From positions 177,423,065 to 177,487,064 of the forward strand of contig CM060988.1 of the NCBI GenBank assembly GCA_030765065.1: a DNA stretch of 64,000 nucleotides, given 5' to 3'. The translations under genes and the position numbers were made by a program. Source of the DNA: Deroplatys truncata. Taxonomy: Eukaryota; Arthropoda; Insecta; Mantodea; Mantidae. Numbering within the stretch: position 1 is the stretch's first letter; each line of letters begins with the position of its first letter. The notes under the pieces were generated by a model. The model was not told the origin of the DNA. It was given only the letters and a program-made list of their open reading frames with translations, and searched no databases. Shown here one piece after another: positions 33,416-43,161 of this stretch.

Positions 33416-34098
33416 GTTTGAAAAGTTAAAAAAAATTAACTTTAAGGGGCTGTAAAAGAATGACAAAATTGTTAATAGATACTGTTAAAGAAATTTATAG
33501 AACAGTACCATGTCTGGATTAAGACACCAGGAGGACTATGCCCCACGTGACCCTGGGAGGAGGGCGTCAATCGAGTGACACTCCCTCCCCCGAGAGCTTT
33601 TCCTGTGAGCCGGCACCTGAAAATTTTAATCCGATCCCCCACTACAGGGCGTAAATTGATACACCACTTACGCGCGTCAGCCCCCCAAAAAGGGGAAGAC
33701 TACCAAAGAACCTCGGTGGGACAGCAATCTAGCAACTGTCTACCGGCTATCCAGGGCTGTACCGGAGGACCTTGTGGTGTTTCACAACCCCGCCTGGACG
33801 GAAAACCGCCCAGACGTCCCCAATCTCCCATATTGATGTCTGGATTCACTGAAATGCTGCTGTAATAAAAATAAAACAATTGTTCCAACTTGCCAACAGT
33901 CAAGTTATGGTGGAAAATGAAGTAGCACATGCATCGGGATGAGAGACCAAACTGTATTCTACCTCTAGTCACGAAGCGGATTGTACACGGCCTCACAGAT
34001 AAACAACACTCCACCCTATTCGATGCACAGTATGCTTGACTCTTCAAGTTGTCCCGGATCCTTAGCCTGCTCATTGACAAAACAGATGTAGTGCTTAC
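33416..34098. other. Intron-side sequence with a GC-rich block at 33530-33830
   Basis: A GC-rich, CpG-containing block (for example CTACAGGGCGTAAATTGATA and CCAGGGCTGTACCGGAGG) between AT-rich flanks. It is downstream of the spondin exon in transcript direction. Frames running through it show no Spondin_N continuation, so I do not call it an exon. It may be a retroelement leader or unknown repeat. Confidence 0.35.
34093..34098 (-). promoter_or_regulatory. Splice donor of the spondin exon
   Basis: AGG followed by GTAAGC on the minus strand, a consensus donor. Confidence 0.8.
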
Positions 34099-34310
34099 CC
34101 TAGAGTGGTTGCCGTCGACGAAAAACTCTGCCTCGGACCTTCCTGAGCCGGAGGTTATGGGTGGTGCACTGAACTCATCGTACACTCCTCCCTCGCCCTG
34201 GCTCTGCTGCTCCAGGATGTCCGTGCGGCCTGTCTCGGCGAAGGCCTTCACTCCTGGAGATGCGCGGGTCCCCAGTCTGAACAGCACAAACGATTTGTTG
34301 TGCGAGCGAC
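34099..34310 (-). CDS. Internal exon of a Spondin_N-domain gene (spondin-2 / M-spondin type)
   Basis: The only convincing host coding sequence. The exon codes 70 residues plus a split codon, starting RSHNKSFVLFRLGTRASPGV, continuing through KAFAETGRTDILEQQSQGEG and VYDEFSAPPI to GRSEAEFFVDGNHSR. This follows the middle of the Spondin_N domain (S-H-x-x-S-Y-x-L-F ... G-V-K-x-F-A-E-T-G ... F-x-A-P-P-I ... G-R-x-E-A-x-F). Known family members are secreted extracellular-matrix proteins. On the minus strand it is preceded by TTCTTTGTTGCAG (acceptor) and followed by GTAAGC (donor, at 34098-34093). Phase is 1 at the start and 0 at the end; 2 + 210 bases fits exactly. The frame stays open past both splice sites, but those extensions look unrelated. 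No adjacent exon was found in the window. It is GC-richer than the flanks, as expected of conserved coding DNA. It may be expressed or a stranded exon; the intact frame and splice sites favour function. Confidence 0.85.
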
Positions 34311-34323
34311 CTGCAACAAAGAA
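34311..34323 (-). promoter_or_regulatory. Splice acceptor of the spondin exon
   Basis: Pyrimidine-rich TTCTTTGTTGCAG directly before the conserved coding part on the minus strand. Confidence 0.8.
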
Positions 34324-34396
34324 CACAGCGTCACCTCTACAAACTAGCACGCTCTGTGAGCTCACTTGTCTGTTTACTGAAACCCACAACTAATAA

Positions 34397-34807
34397 TGTG
34401 ATGTTACATTCACGTGCCCTTCTCTACTCATTCTTCTACAAAGCATTTTTACAAAAGCTTATTACTTCTTCTCCAGATAAACCTTCAATTCCTATTATAC
34501 ATTTCGTTTTAGGATACAATAAGTAAACGTTAGTCAGATTTTTTAAAGAGCGTGTCGTGTGTGATGGCTTTAAAAGTCCATGCTCCTTGCAGGACCACTT
34601 GAATAGCGACATTCTATTTAAGAAAACTATTATTTGGCACAAATTGTGTACTTTAAAGAGATTCACGTATTTTGTGTAGTAAGATTTTGTCTATCTCTTA
34701 CGGTTTACCAGTTATACAAAAGTCATTCAGAACGCAGACGACTTCACAGACTGTTAGTAGAAATTAAAAACATGTATTTTATTTTCCATGCAAATATCAT
34801 TAAAAGC
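34397..34807 (-). mobile_element. H family copy, subfamily B, distal half
   Basis: Distal end TGTGATGTTACATTCACGTG, then family sequence up to ATGCAAATATCATTAAAAG, where an A-type copy in the same orientation follows directly. The hairpin half of this copy is missing. Confidence 0.72.
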
Positions 34808-35089
34808 TTCTGATGTGTTACACTCACGTGACCTTCTCTACTCTTGTACAAACTATTTTTACAAACGCTTATTCTCCATCTACTTCACTGTTAATCTTAT
34901 TGCTAATTTTCTTGTAGATACAAGGGGAATTGAGAGGCTTTAAGCGATAGTCAAATATTTTAAGCGCTGGTTGCTATGTGGCGTATTCTTTGCATGTCCA
35001 GGACATGAATTGCTGGAAAATTCAAACAAATAACAAGGAATATCTCGGAAATGGTTCACTCCACAAAAAGAATGTACGTGACATAAATT
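34808..35089 (-). mobile_element. H family copy, subfamily A, distal part
   Basis: From TCTGATGTGTTACACTCACG to ACGTGACATAAATT, interrupted by the solo LTR at 35090. Confidence 0.82.
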
Positions 35090-35984
35090 TGAGGCAGTAT
35101 TTTTAACACTTAAATGATTTCAGTCAAATTATATAATATAAAATAGAATAACAGCTCCACCTTAAAGCAATATGTGTATAATGTATAAAATGCATGTAAC
35201 AGTCATTGTATTATGTTTATATTATTATGTACGTGTTTAGTAATGTTATGTGAATGTATTACGAAATTTAATAATGTAGGAGCTGTGAGAACAATAGGTT
35301 AAAAGTTGCTAACAATGAGGTAACCTTGAGGCAATAATGAATTAGAAGGTTTAATAATACTACTGGTAATTCTTGGAGCAGCAATAATGTAATTTTTGAG
35401 ACAGTTTATACATAGCCAATCAACAACCAGAAAAAGCCTAAGTTAAATGAAAGTATTCTATTGGAGTAGGATTAGCCAATCAGAAACTGAAATGGAGCAA
35501 AATTTACAAATTCAGAAGTCAGTTGCTAGTAGACAGTGTTACTAACCGGACGCGAGACACGTCCTCGAGAAGTTTAATATGTATTCAGTGTGAGACGAAA
35601 ATAGTTTACGTGTTTAAAAAGTGCAAATATTTAGTAAAACAATCTTACAGCTCTCTATATAGGTGAAGTGTTATTTAAATCGTGTCAAGAATTAATAAAA
35701 AGGAGTGAATTAAAAATTATAATCTGTGTAAGCCTACATTCTTAGCCGCACTACTGCCTGCAAAGAAATCAATGTCTCCAACAATAATACTGACGCAGCC
35801 GAGGTAAACATAAATATATAATATTTAAAGAAACAGTCAAATTACAAAGTTAATATTTCTTAAACTTGGGGCGAAGGCTACCGGAAACTTTTTACCATAA
35901 GTGCGGTTCCAACTACTTCAAGTTCGCCTCCCCAACAGTCGAAATAAAATACAATTCCTCCTAGAAATAAATAAACCTACTTCA
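35090..35984 (+). mobile_element. Solo LTR fossil, copy 4 of the 18962 family
   Basis: It starts TGAGGCAGTATTTTTAAC and ends CCTACTTCA, i.e. TG...CA, and lies inside an A-type H copy, so both ends are visible. It stops just where the other three copies go on into the PBS-like string, which identifies the 895-bp unit as the LTR itself. No clear short duplication is left at the edges, and a few target bases seem lost. Younger than the H copy that it interrupts. Confidence 0.68.
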
Positions 35985-36495
35985 GTTTTAACGAGATATA
36001 CATTTTTTGTGAAGTAAAATTTTGTCTATTTCTTACGGTTTACCAGTTACGCGAAAATCCTTAAGATTGAAGAGGACTTCTGGGAACATTCACAGAAAAT
36101 TCAAGATATACATTTATTTTGCCATGAAAGTATCTTAAACATAGGTATTTTAGTCAAAATCGTTAGATATTTTTGTGAAAATCAAAATTTTCGAACACTG
36201 TTCCATGTAAAGGGTAGTCTGGTATGCAATGATTTTTTTTTTAAAATCTTCGTGTCGCATTCTTGGAAGATACTAAACTCAAATGCCAAGTTTGGTATTT
36301 ATCCAACTTTTTGTTTTTGAGTTATGTTGTTCACAGACAGACAAACAGATAGACACACGGACATTTTTCCAAAAATGCGTTATTTGGATTCAAGGCACCT
36401 AAAAACATGTATTTCCGGTGAAATCTCGGTATCCTATTTTTGGAAGGAATGCAATACTTCCCCTACTTACTATAAGTAGTATAAAAAGTACAAAG
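35985..36495 (-). mobile_element. H family copy, subfamily A, hairpin part, continues from 35089
   Basis: It resumes TTTTAACGAGATATACATTT and runs through a degraded CA run (36335-36358) to CTACTTACTATAAGTAGTAT, with a decayed terminus AAAAAGTA. Confidence 0.8.
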
Positions 36496-36608
36496 ACATC
36501 TACGGTTTAAACTTGGGAAAATGTAAACTTGCAACATTGAATATTTCCAAAATAGCTGACGCTAGAATAAGTGCATTTGAACCAAATTGTGCATTTTAGT
36601 TAGGGTAA
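36496..36608 (-). mobile_element. H family copy (subfamily B), fragment, left of the SINE
   Basis: Shares AAATAGCTGACGC and TGCATTTTAGTTAGG-like stretches with the middle of subfamily B. It continues at 36883. Confidence 0.6.
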
Positions 36609-36622
36609 CATTTTTCCTATCG
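36609..36622. repeat. Perfect 14-bp target-site duplication, left copy
   Basis: CATTTTTCCTATCG, repeated exactly at 36869-36882. Confidence 0.9.
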
Positions 36623-36868
36623 GATGACTGAAAAATTCAATGCCATAGCCGGGATTTGAACCACGGATCTCCCGGTCTCCGTCCGGTCAGCCGGAGAATT
36701 TAATGGCGTGTCGGCATGTTGCCATGGCAGCTCAGTGGTTAGAGCAACCGGACGAAGACGGTGAGACCCGTGGTTCAAATCCCGGCTATGGCAATTAATT
36801 TTTCAGTCATCTGATTCTACCTTTCCAACTCTGTCCAACACACGGCTTGTGTGAAATAACAATTATTT
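36623..36868 (+). mobile_element. SINE-3: inverted pair of tRNA-like modules, 246 bp
   Basis: The left end reads GATGACTGAAAAATTCAATG then CCATAGCCGGGATTTGAACC. The right part reads GGTTCAAATCCCGGCTATGG then CAATTAATTTTTCAGTCATC. The two are near-perfect inverted repeats of about 60 bases. The right module (36716-36793) resembles a tRNA, with a paired 7-bp acceptor (GCCATGG / CTATGGC), a D arm (GCTCAGTGGTTAGAGC) and a B box (GGTTCAAATCC); its anticodon and T stems are imperfect. A 75-base tail ends GAAATAACAATTATTT, with no poly(A). The 14-bp duplication on both sides proves retroposition of the whole unit. Confidence 0.82.
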
Positions 36869-36882
36869 CATTTTTCCTATCG
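36869..36882. repeat. Perfect 14-bp target-site duplication, right copy
   Basis: CATTTTTCCTATCG, identical to 36609-36622. Confidence 0.9.
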
Positions 36883-37110
36883 TCAGCTTTTGTCTATCTC
36901 TCACGGTTTATTAGTTTAAGGAAGTACAAAACTTGTTCCGAATGGAGAGGGTATGTAAAGGGGATTTTTGGGTGGGGGAACTTGAAAATCTACATGTCGT
37001 ATTCTTGGAAGGTCCTGAACTTAAATACCAAGTTTCGTATTTAACTCACTATTTGTTTTTCAGTTATAGTGTTCATAGACATACAGATACCGATCTATAA
37101 CTCTTTCGCC
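36883..37110 (-). mobile_element. H family copy (subfamily B), fragment, right of the SINE
   Basis: It continues CAGCTTTTGTCTATCTCTCA through CAAGTTTCGTATTTAACTCA to the stub of the microsatellite (AGACATACAGATACC) and stops there. The hairpin end is missing. Confidence 0.68.
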
Positions 37111-37851
37111 TGCACTTCAGCAGTAGAAGAGGAAAGAAAATAGATGGACTAAATGAATTAAGGCGGAAGAGCATTAAGTGCGAGAAAGTAAACAAAAGCT
37201 CGAGAAATTGGAGCAGAGATGAATAAAACAACCAGAAAAGGAAATATACTATTTAAACAGAGAGATATCGCATCTTCAGTACATACTAGACGTAAAATTA
37301 GTACTTATTTTAATTCAAGACTTTGAACGATAAGAGCGAGCACTGAAAGTTTCTGGAGCGCGTCGCGAGATAAAACGCTAGACCCGAGGCAAAATTTATT
37401 AACGCTCTTGTTCATTTGTCAAGTATGAATTGTAAGGCAGCGTTTGTTCGCCAAAGTTTTTAGAGTGATTGCGAAAGTTGTTGGGGGAAAGGTAAGAAGT
37501 TACTTCACTAACTTGTGTTTCAGATAACTTGGCTCTCTCTACGACAATATTGCTGGCAAGTGTGAAAAACTGCTAAGGGAATAGGTGGCGAGCTACCAAG
37601 CACTTGAGTGATCGATGTGGTAGACCTGTGTATGCAGACAAACGCACTGAACTACATTTTTGGTTACAGCTTCTATTATAATGTCCAAGGCATTTATTAC
37701 ATTCTCTGTCGCTGGCAAAGGAATGTCCCACAAGTGATGATTTATTCTCAAGAAAACAGTTTCATAGCTGTTTGAAAAGATGCTCCTGAAAACTTGACAG
37801 TGACAATAAAGAATCCGGAATCACTGTCTAACAGTTTATTGAAACCGATCT
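37111..37851. other. Unassigned stretch
   Basis: No gene or repeat recognised. Somewhat purine-rich at 37115-37260. Confidence 0.4.
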
Positions 37852-38667
37852 GATGTGTTGCACTCACATGACTTTCTCTACTCTTGTACAAACTATTTTT
37901 TCAAACGCTTATTCTCCACCTACTTCATGTTAATCGAGATAAACATTTGCAAACACTACGTTATTGCTAATTTTCCTGTAAGTGTGAGGGGAATATGGTA
38001 GGTTTTAACGATAGTCAAATGTTTTAAGAGCTGGTTGCTATGTGTAGCATTCCATTCTCTTTGCATGTATAGGACATAAAAAAACGAATAACGAATTCCC
38101 ATTTGAGAAAACGTAAGTATTGGAAAATTCAAACACAATAACAAGAAATATCTCCTACAAAAATGTATAGGATATAAATTGTGTGTTTTAATAAGCTCCA
38201 CATTTTCTATGTAGAAAAAAATTGTGTATATCTTACGGTTTACGCGTAAACCTCAGAATGAAGAAGACTTTAAGGGACATTCCCAGAATCTTCAAGATAT
38301 ACTTTTTGTCATGAAAATATCTTAAATATATGATATTTTAATCAAAATGGTTAGAGCCATTTTTGAGAAAATTAAAATTTGCGAAAAATGTTTCATGTAA
38401 AGGGTAATCTGGGGTGGGGGATTTTCTTGAAAACCTTCGTGTCACATCTCTGGAAGATACTGAACCTAAATACCAAGTTTGGTGTTTATCCGACTGTTCG
38501 TTTCTGAGTTATGCTGTTCACAGACACACACACGGACATGTTTCCAAAAATGGATTTTTTGGATTCAGGGGGTCTCAAAACATATATTTCTGTTGAAATC
38601 TCGGTATCGAATTTTTGGGTGGAATACAATACTTCTCCTACTTACTGTATGTAGTAGAGAAAGTAAA
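37852..38667 (-). mobile_element. H family copy, subfamily A
   Basis: Complete from GATCTGATGTGTTGCACTCA to GTAGTAGAGAAAGTAA. Short CA run (38522-38534). The terminal hairpin is present with a changed loop (CTACTTACTGTATGTAGTAG). Confidence 0.85.
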
Positions 38668-39513
38668 CATAGTAACAAATTCCCATTTTAGAAAAAGTGT
38701 AAGTATTGGAAAATTCAAACATAATAACAAGAAATATCTCGGAAATGTTTCATTCCACAAAAAATGTATATGATATAAATTGTGTGTGTTTAATAAGCTC
38801 CACATTTTCTATGCAGAAAAAATTGTGTATCTCTTGAGGTTTACGCGTAAACCTCAGAATGAAGAGGACTTTAAGGGACATTCCCAGAAGATTCAAGATA
38901 TACTTTTTGTCATGAAAATATCTTAAATATATGGCATTTTAATCAAAATCGATAACATAATAACAAGAAATATCTCGGAAATGTTTCATTCCACAAAAAA
39001 TGTATGTGATATAAATTGTGTGTGTTTAATAAGCTCCACATTTTCTATGCAGAAAAAATTGTGTATCTCTTGAGGTTTACGCGTAAACCTCAGAATGAAG
39101 AGGACTTTAAGAGACATTCCCAGAAAATTCAAGATATACTTTTTGTCATGAAAATATCTTAAATATATGGCATTTTAATCAAAATCGTTAGAGCCATGTT
39201 TGAGAAAATAAAACTTTTCTAAAAATGTTCCAAGTAAAGGATAGTCTGGGGTGGGGGATTTTTCTGTAAATCTTCGTGTCGCATCTTTGAAAACTACTGA
39301 ACCTAAATACTAAGTTTGGTATTTGTCCGAGTTTTCGTTTTTGAGTTATGCTGTTTACAGTCACAGACACACACGGACCTTTTTCCAAAAATGCTTTTTT
39401 TTGGATTCAGGGGGTCTCAAAACATATATTTCCGGTGAAATCTCGGTATCGAATTTTTGCGTGGAATATAATACCTTTCCTACTTACTATACGCAGTAGA
39501 GAAAGTAAAATAA
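38668..39513 (-). mobile_element. H family copy, subfamily A, truncated, with an internal duplication
   Basis: It lacks the distal quarter and begins at AATTCCCATTTTAGAAAAAG. It contains a 236-bp tandem duplication (see next entry) and ends GCAGTAGAGAAAGTAAAA. Confidence 0.8.
38718..39189. repeat. Recent tandem duplication, 2 x 236 bp, within an H copy
   Basis: ACATAATAACAAGAAATATC and the following 230 bases occur at about 38718 and again at about 38954 with very few differences. The junction is at AAAATCGATAACATAATAAC. Confidence 0.88.
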
Positions 39514-39586
39514 TCTGATGTGTTACATTTACATGGCTTTCTCTACTCTGAATTGAGTGGCTACATTACACATTTCGTTATAGATA
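39514..39586 (-). mobile_element. H family copy (subfamily B), distal end
   Basis: ATCTGATGTGTTACATTTAC then GGCTTTCTCTACTC, an internal deletion, then CACATTTCGTTATAGATA, where the mariner is inserted. Confidence 0.75.
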
Positions 39587-40495
39587 CGAGGACGGTTCAA
39601 TGAAGAATGATCATAACCTTTTTATGGCCATAATTTCTCGCGCTATAATTTAATCTTATGACATTCTGTTAGCTTAGCGTGTAACAAACACATCGTACTA
39701 GTTTCATTGTTGGCACTCCTGTTTCCCGCCTGTGAGAGGCGGACAAGTTGAGACATGTTCAGTATTTCCTATAGCAAAAGTGGAGGTAACATGCGATGAA
39801 CATTATGGGGCTTTGATGTTAGAGGAAGAACTGGAGTTTTTTTCAAAGGTAATCGCTGCTGATAAAACTTGGCTACACCATTTTGATCCTGAGAGCAAGC
39901 ACAAAAGCTCAGTGTGGAAATCTCCTTCATCACCAACCCCCCAAAAAGCAAAAGTGATTACTTCTGCTGCGAAAGTTATGGTCATTTCATTTCTTGATAT
40001 TCATGGAATGGTTTATCAGCATATTGTACCTGTAAACACACACACACACACACATCAATAACTAGACAATACTACAGGGATGTCCTGAAAACTTTGCAAG
40101 TCCATATCAGGCGCAAAGGACCACATCTTCCATGAAACAGGCTGGATGCTATATCACAATAACGCACAGCCGCATATTGCAAATCTTGTTACTAAATATC
40201 TTGCAAAAATCAACGTGAAGTGCATCCCTCATCCTCCCTATAGTCCATATTTAGCCCCATGTGAGTTTCTTCTATTCCCTAACCTAAAGAAACACTTTCG
40301 TGGGAGGCATTTTCCATCTTTAGAAGCAGTGAAGTCTGCGGAGACGATTCTGAAAGACCTTCTAAAAATGGTTTTCAGCATGTCTACAGACTAGTAGGCA
40401 CTGGTAGTGCATCGCATCCAAAGAAGACTATTTTGACCATTGAAATTATGACAGGTATGCTGTCAAAAATTATGATCTTCATTGAACAGCCCTCG
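39587..40495 (+). mobile_element. mariner element, 909 bp, inserted in an H copy
   Basis: Terminal inverted repeats CGAGGACGGTTCAATGAAGA and, on the other strand, CGAGGGCTGTTCAATGAAGA. TA lies on both sides (39585-39586 and 40496-40497). The flanking H sequence rejoins perfectly (CGTTATAGATA / CAAAGGGAATAG), which fixes the ends to the base. The N-terminal third of the transposase gene is missing. Confidence 0.93.
39750..40394 (+). pseudogene. mariner transposase pseudogene
   Basis: 39732-40061 contains VIAADKTWLHHFDPESKHKS (first catalytic aspartate, in ADKT for the usual GDET), SPTPQKAKVITSAAKVM and DIHGMVYQHIVP. It then runs into an inserted (CA)n tract at 40037-40054. After a frame change, 40146-40394 contains LYHNNAQPHIANLV, where the second aspartate is replaced by asparagine, and HPPYSPYLAPCEF, where the third is replaced by tyrosine. 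It is catalytically dead. Confidence 0.88.
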
Positions 40496-41015
40496 TACAA
40501 AGGGAATAGTCAGATGTTTAAGAACTAGACGCTATATGTTGGCCTTAAAATGCCATACCTTTTATATGGAAACAACTGAATGTAGACTTTAAAAGAATGG
40601 CAAAGAAACAATTATAACTATTAATAACAGATATCTCGGAAATTGCTGGTGCCAGAAAAAGGTTATCTGAAATAAATATTACGTTTTAAAGAGATCTACA
40701 TTTTTTGTTTAGTACATTTTCGTCTGTCGTTTATAACTTATATTAAATTATATAAAATTCCTTCCGAATGAACGGGACTTCACAGGCTATTCTCAGAAAA
40801 TTCAACATAAACGTTTTATTTGTCACATAAATATCTTTAATATGTGGTACTTTAATCATATACGTTAGAGCCATTTTTGAGAAACAAAAAAAAATCGAAA
40901 TAATGTTTCATCTAAAGAGAAAGGTGTCACATCTTTTAAAGATACTGAACTTAAATGACAAGTTCGGTATTTATCCGAGTTTTCGTTTTTGAGTTAATCG
41001 TTCTTACGACTTCAA
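40496..41015 (-). mobile_element. H family copy (subfamily B), continues from 39586
   Basis: It runs from CAAAGGGAATAGTCAGATG through AGATCTACATTTTTTGTTTA to TTTTCGTTTTTGAGTTAATC and stops before the microsatellite. Confidence 0.78.
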
Positions 41016-41320
41016 CATTTGACTATATAGACCCAGAATTCGTGAGGCAGTTGAAAGAAGCCCACATGGGCTGAACCTTGAGTTGAACATTGCATGGTGT
41101 ACACTTCATTTCACTCAAAAAACGCCATATCCTGAACCAGCTTCCTAGCTACACGAGATCTGCGGTGTTGTAATTTAGAGTATACCGTTAATACACGAAT
41201 CAAAGCTTTCTAATGCGATTAACTCAAAACTCTACTTGTAGTGTTGTTCTAAGAGTGCAATGTATGCATAACTTTTGGAGGACGTTGAAAATAATAACCT
41301 GTTAAGACAACTTCCCCTGA
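41016..41320. other. Unassigned stretch
   Basis: Nothing recognised. Confidence 0.4.
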
Positions 41321-41605
41321 TCAGACGAGGCCACACGACACACTTCTGCTTTTCTGAACCGCTACAACTGCCGGATATGGGTCGACTGTAGCCCTCATGA
41401 GATGCTAAATGGGAAAGATATACTGCGAAGAATGGTTAGGGATAACCAAGACTAAGATTTATGGACCATTCATGCTTGCGGAACAAACGATAACAGGTAC
41501 AATCTATCTTGATAAACTTCAGGTTTTCCTGGAACCGGAATATATGCTGATGGAGCTCTGAATACCGTTGTGTTCCAGCAGGATGGGACTCTTCTACACC
41601 TTGCT
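41321..41605 (+). pseudogene. Tc1/mariner-superfamily (IS630-type) transposase remnant
   Basis: In shifting frames: HFCFSEPLQLPDMGRL then CGLAEQTITGTIYLDKLQVF-like codons (the stretch ending LAEQTITGTIYLDKLQVFLE is clear at 41478-41540), then VVFQQDGTLLH at about 41569-41600. This is the H-F-x-L ... F-A-E-x-T-I-T-G-x-x-Y-L-D-x-L ... F-Q-Q-D-G-A-P-P-H order of a common insect transposase. Stops and frameshifts make it dead. Confidence 0.6.
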
Positions 41606-41760
41606 CTCACTGCTCCAATCGCACGTTCTCAGGACGGTGGTCTGCTGGAGGTTCACCGCCTCTCTGGGCTCCGAGGTCACCTATCCTTACAACCTGAAGT
41701 GGAATTATTGCCCCACGCTGGGCGCCACTTTTGAAGCAGAATGTGATATACCGGAATAGT
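41606..41760 (-). other. GC-rich block with a PBS-like string
   Basis: On the minus strand 41727-41710 reads TGGCGCCCAGCGTGGGGC, a primer-binding-site-like string of retroelements, followed by GC-rich sequence. If real, 41728 onward to the right is the end of an LTR and 41606-41709 the leader of a broken LTR element; the sequence to the right is the block shared with 16.5-18.7 kb. The plus-strand 63-codon frame here has no recognised domain. Confidence 0.35.
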
Positions 41761-41816
41761 GCGACAGTTTGAAGCAAGAATATAGTTGCCCTTTCTCGTT
41801 GTCTCCAATATCTGAT

Positions 41817-42392
41817 GTTGATTCTGCTGCCGGCCGCTCCAGTGGTAGAGCTCTAAGTACTTTCACTTAGGGTATGTGTGGATGTATTGCGAAGGACAAC
41901 ATCAGCTTAAATTGTCTGTGAAATTCATTGAGAACTAATAGTTTAGCTATTGGAGTGAGTTACTGACCGTTTGAGATAAAGAAATAGACTGATTATGAAT
42001 TGTAGCACTCTAAATTGTAACAATTCAATTATTAAGCCTGATAAGTTCTGTAGCATAAAAGTTGTGGTTAAAAATGACTGTTTCCACAATAAGTAAAACT
42101 AGAAACGTACCTGCCGTAAGTCGCTAAAATGTTACTCGGAAAGATTCCTCGCGATAGTCGCTACTCACACAACGACACCATACACGTGAACGGTACCAGG
42201 GAGCGAGTAACTAATGTATGCACAACTGTGTGCACGAACGTCGATCCGTACCAGTCACGGTACCAGAGAAGAGTCAATCTCTGATTTAGATGCCCGCCTC
42301 TATGTTACTTAAGCCACGCCTACATTAGAATTACTCCCCACCAAGTACTACCTCATACGTTGCCACTCTCAAAACGATAAGTATCCGAATGT
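41817..42392. repeat. Old repeat block, second copy of 16538-18735
   Basis: 41817-42100 matches 16538-16850, and 42108-42380 matches 18210-18480 (TGCCGTAAGTCGCTAAAATG-like starts). It is interrupted by the mariner and Tc1 insertions and continues at 44377. Confidence 0.55.
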
Positions 42393-42970
42393 ATAGGGTT
42401 GTCTCAAAAGTTCCTTCGCTTTTCGTTACGTTTCAATTGCTAAGAACGCCTGGGAACACATCCGAAACCCGCAGCATAGCTACGACAGCGTAGTTGCCGA
42501 ACTTTGCGTTTACAAGCTTTAAACACAAGGTAGTTCAAAAGATAACTAACTACGGCAGTTAGGTTTTGTAAACAAACTATTTATTTCCTGCAGTATACAC
42601 CATTATTGTCGACAATATATTGCCATGTCCCTGGCTACAGTAGCACGAGCTAAATTGAGCTCCAATGGCAACACCCGAGTTGTAATTTGTGGATTGTTGT
42701 CTATCGTTTCATGAATTCTTTCCACGTCGGTAACCATTGACCGTCTAGACCGAGGTTTGTCTTTTAGGGAGAAATTCTCAGCTCGAAATAGTCTAAACCA
42801 CTTTTGACATGCTCGCTTCGTTACGCATCTTCCCCGTAGACAGCACACATTTTCTGCTGGCATTATGAGGCGGTTTTACCCATAAGATGTCGGAAATGTT
42901 CCCTTTTGCTTTCCATAGCTTGTAAACACAAGTTCACGCCGTTCTATACTCAGTCACAAATACTCACTGA
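42393..42970 (-). mobile_element. mariner fragment with N-terminal transposase part
   Basis: The left end carries GGTTGTCTCAAAAGTTCCTT, which looks like a mariner terminal repeat with TA before it. On the minus strand, starting near 42920, codons read MESKREHFRHLMGKTAS, then CVTKRACQKWFRLFRAENFS and LKDKPRSRRS, the helix-turn-helix region of a mariner transposase, then NPQITTRVLPLELNLARATV. The catalytic part is deleted, and the matching right-hand end was not found. Confidence 0.72.
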
Positions 42971-43161
42971 CATATCCAATAGTGAGCCTGGTTGTTGTTC
43001 TCTAAGTCGTAGGGGTGGTTAGGCAACTAGGATAACTTGAGTGTGCAGAGGGTGCAGGGTTTTCAGGCGCTATAGATGCAACTTGCGAGCAAAACGAATG
43101 AACTTATGCGACAACCCAATAAGATTGTTACTAGGCGATGCCTCCCTTTTCTCTCTGACTA

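Noticed and set aside
33700-34389. 229-codon minus-strand frame as a complete gene
   Set aside because: Only 34099-34310 is conserved and it is bounded by splice sites. The rest is chance extension into introns.
36716-36793. Functional tRNA gene
   Set aside because: The acceptor stem pairs well, but the anticodon and T stems do not, and it is one arm of a retroposed inverted unit with a target duplication.
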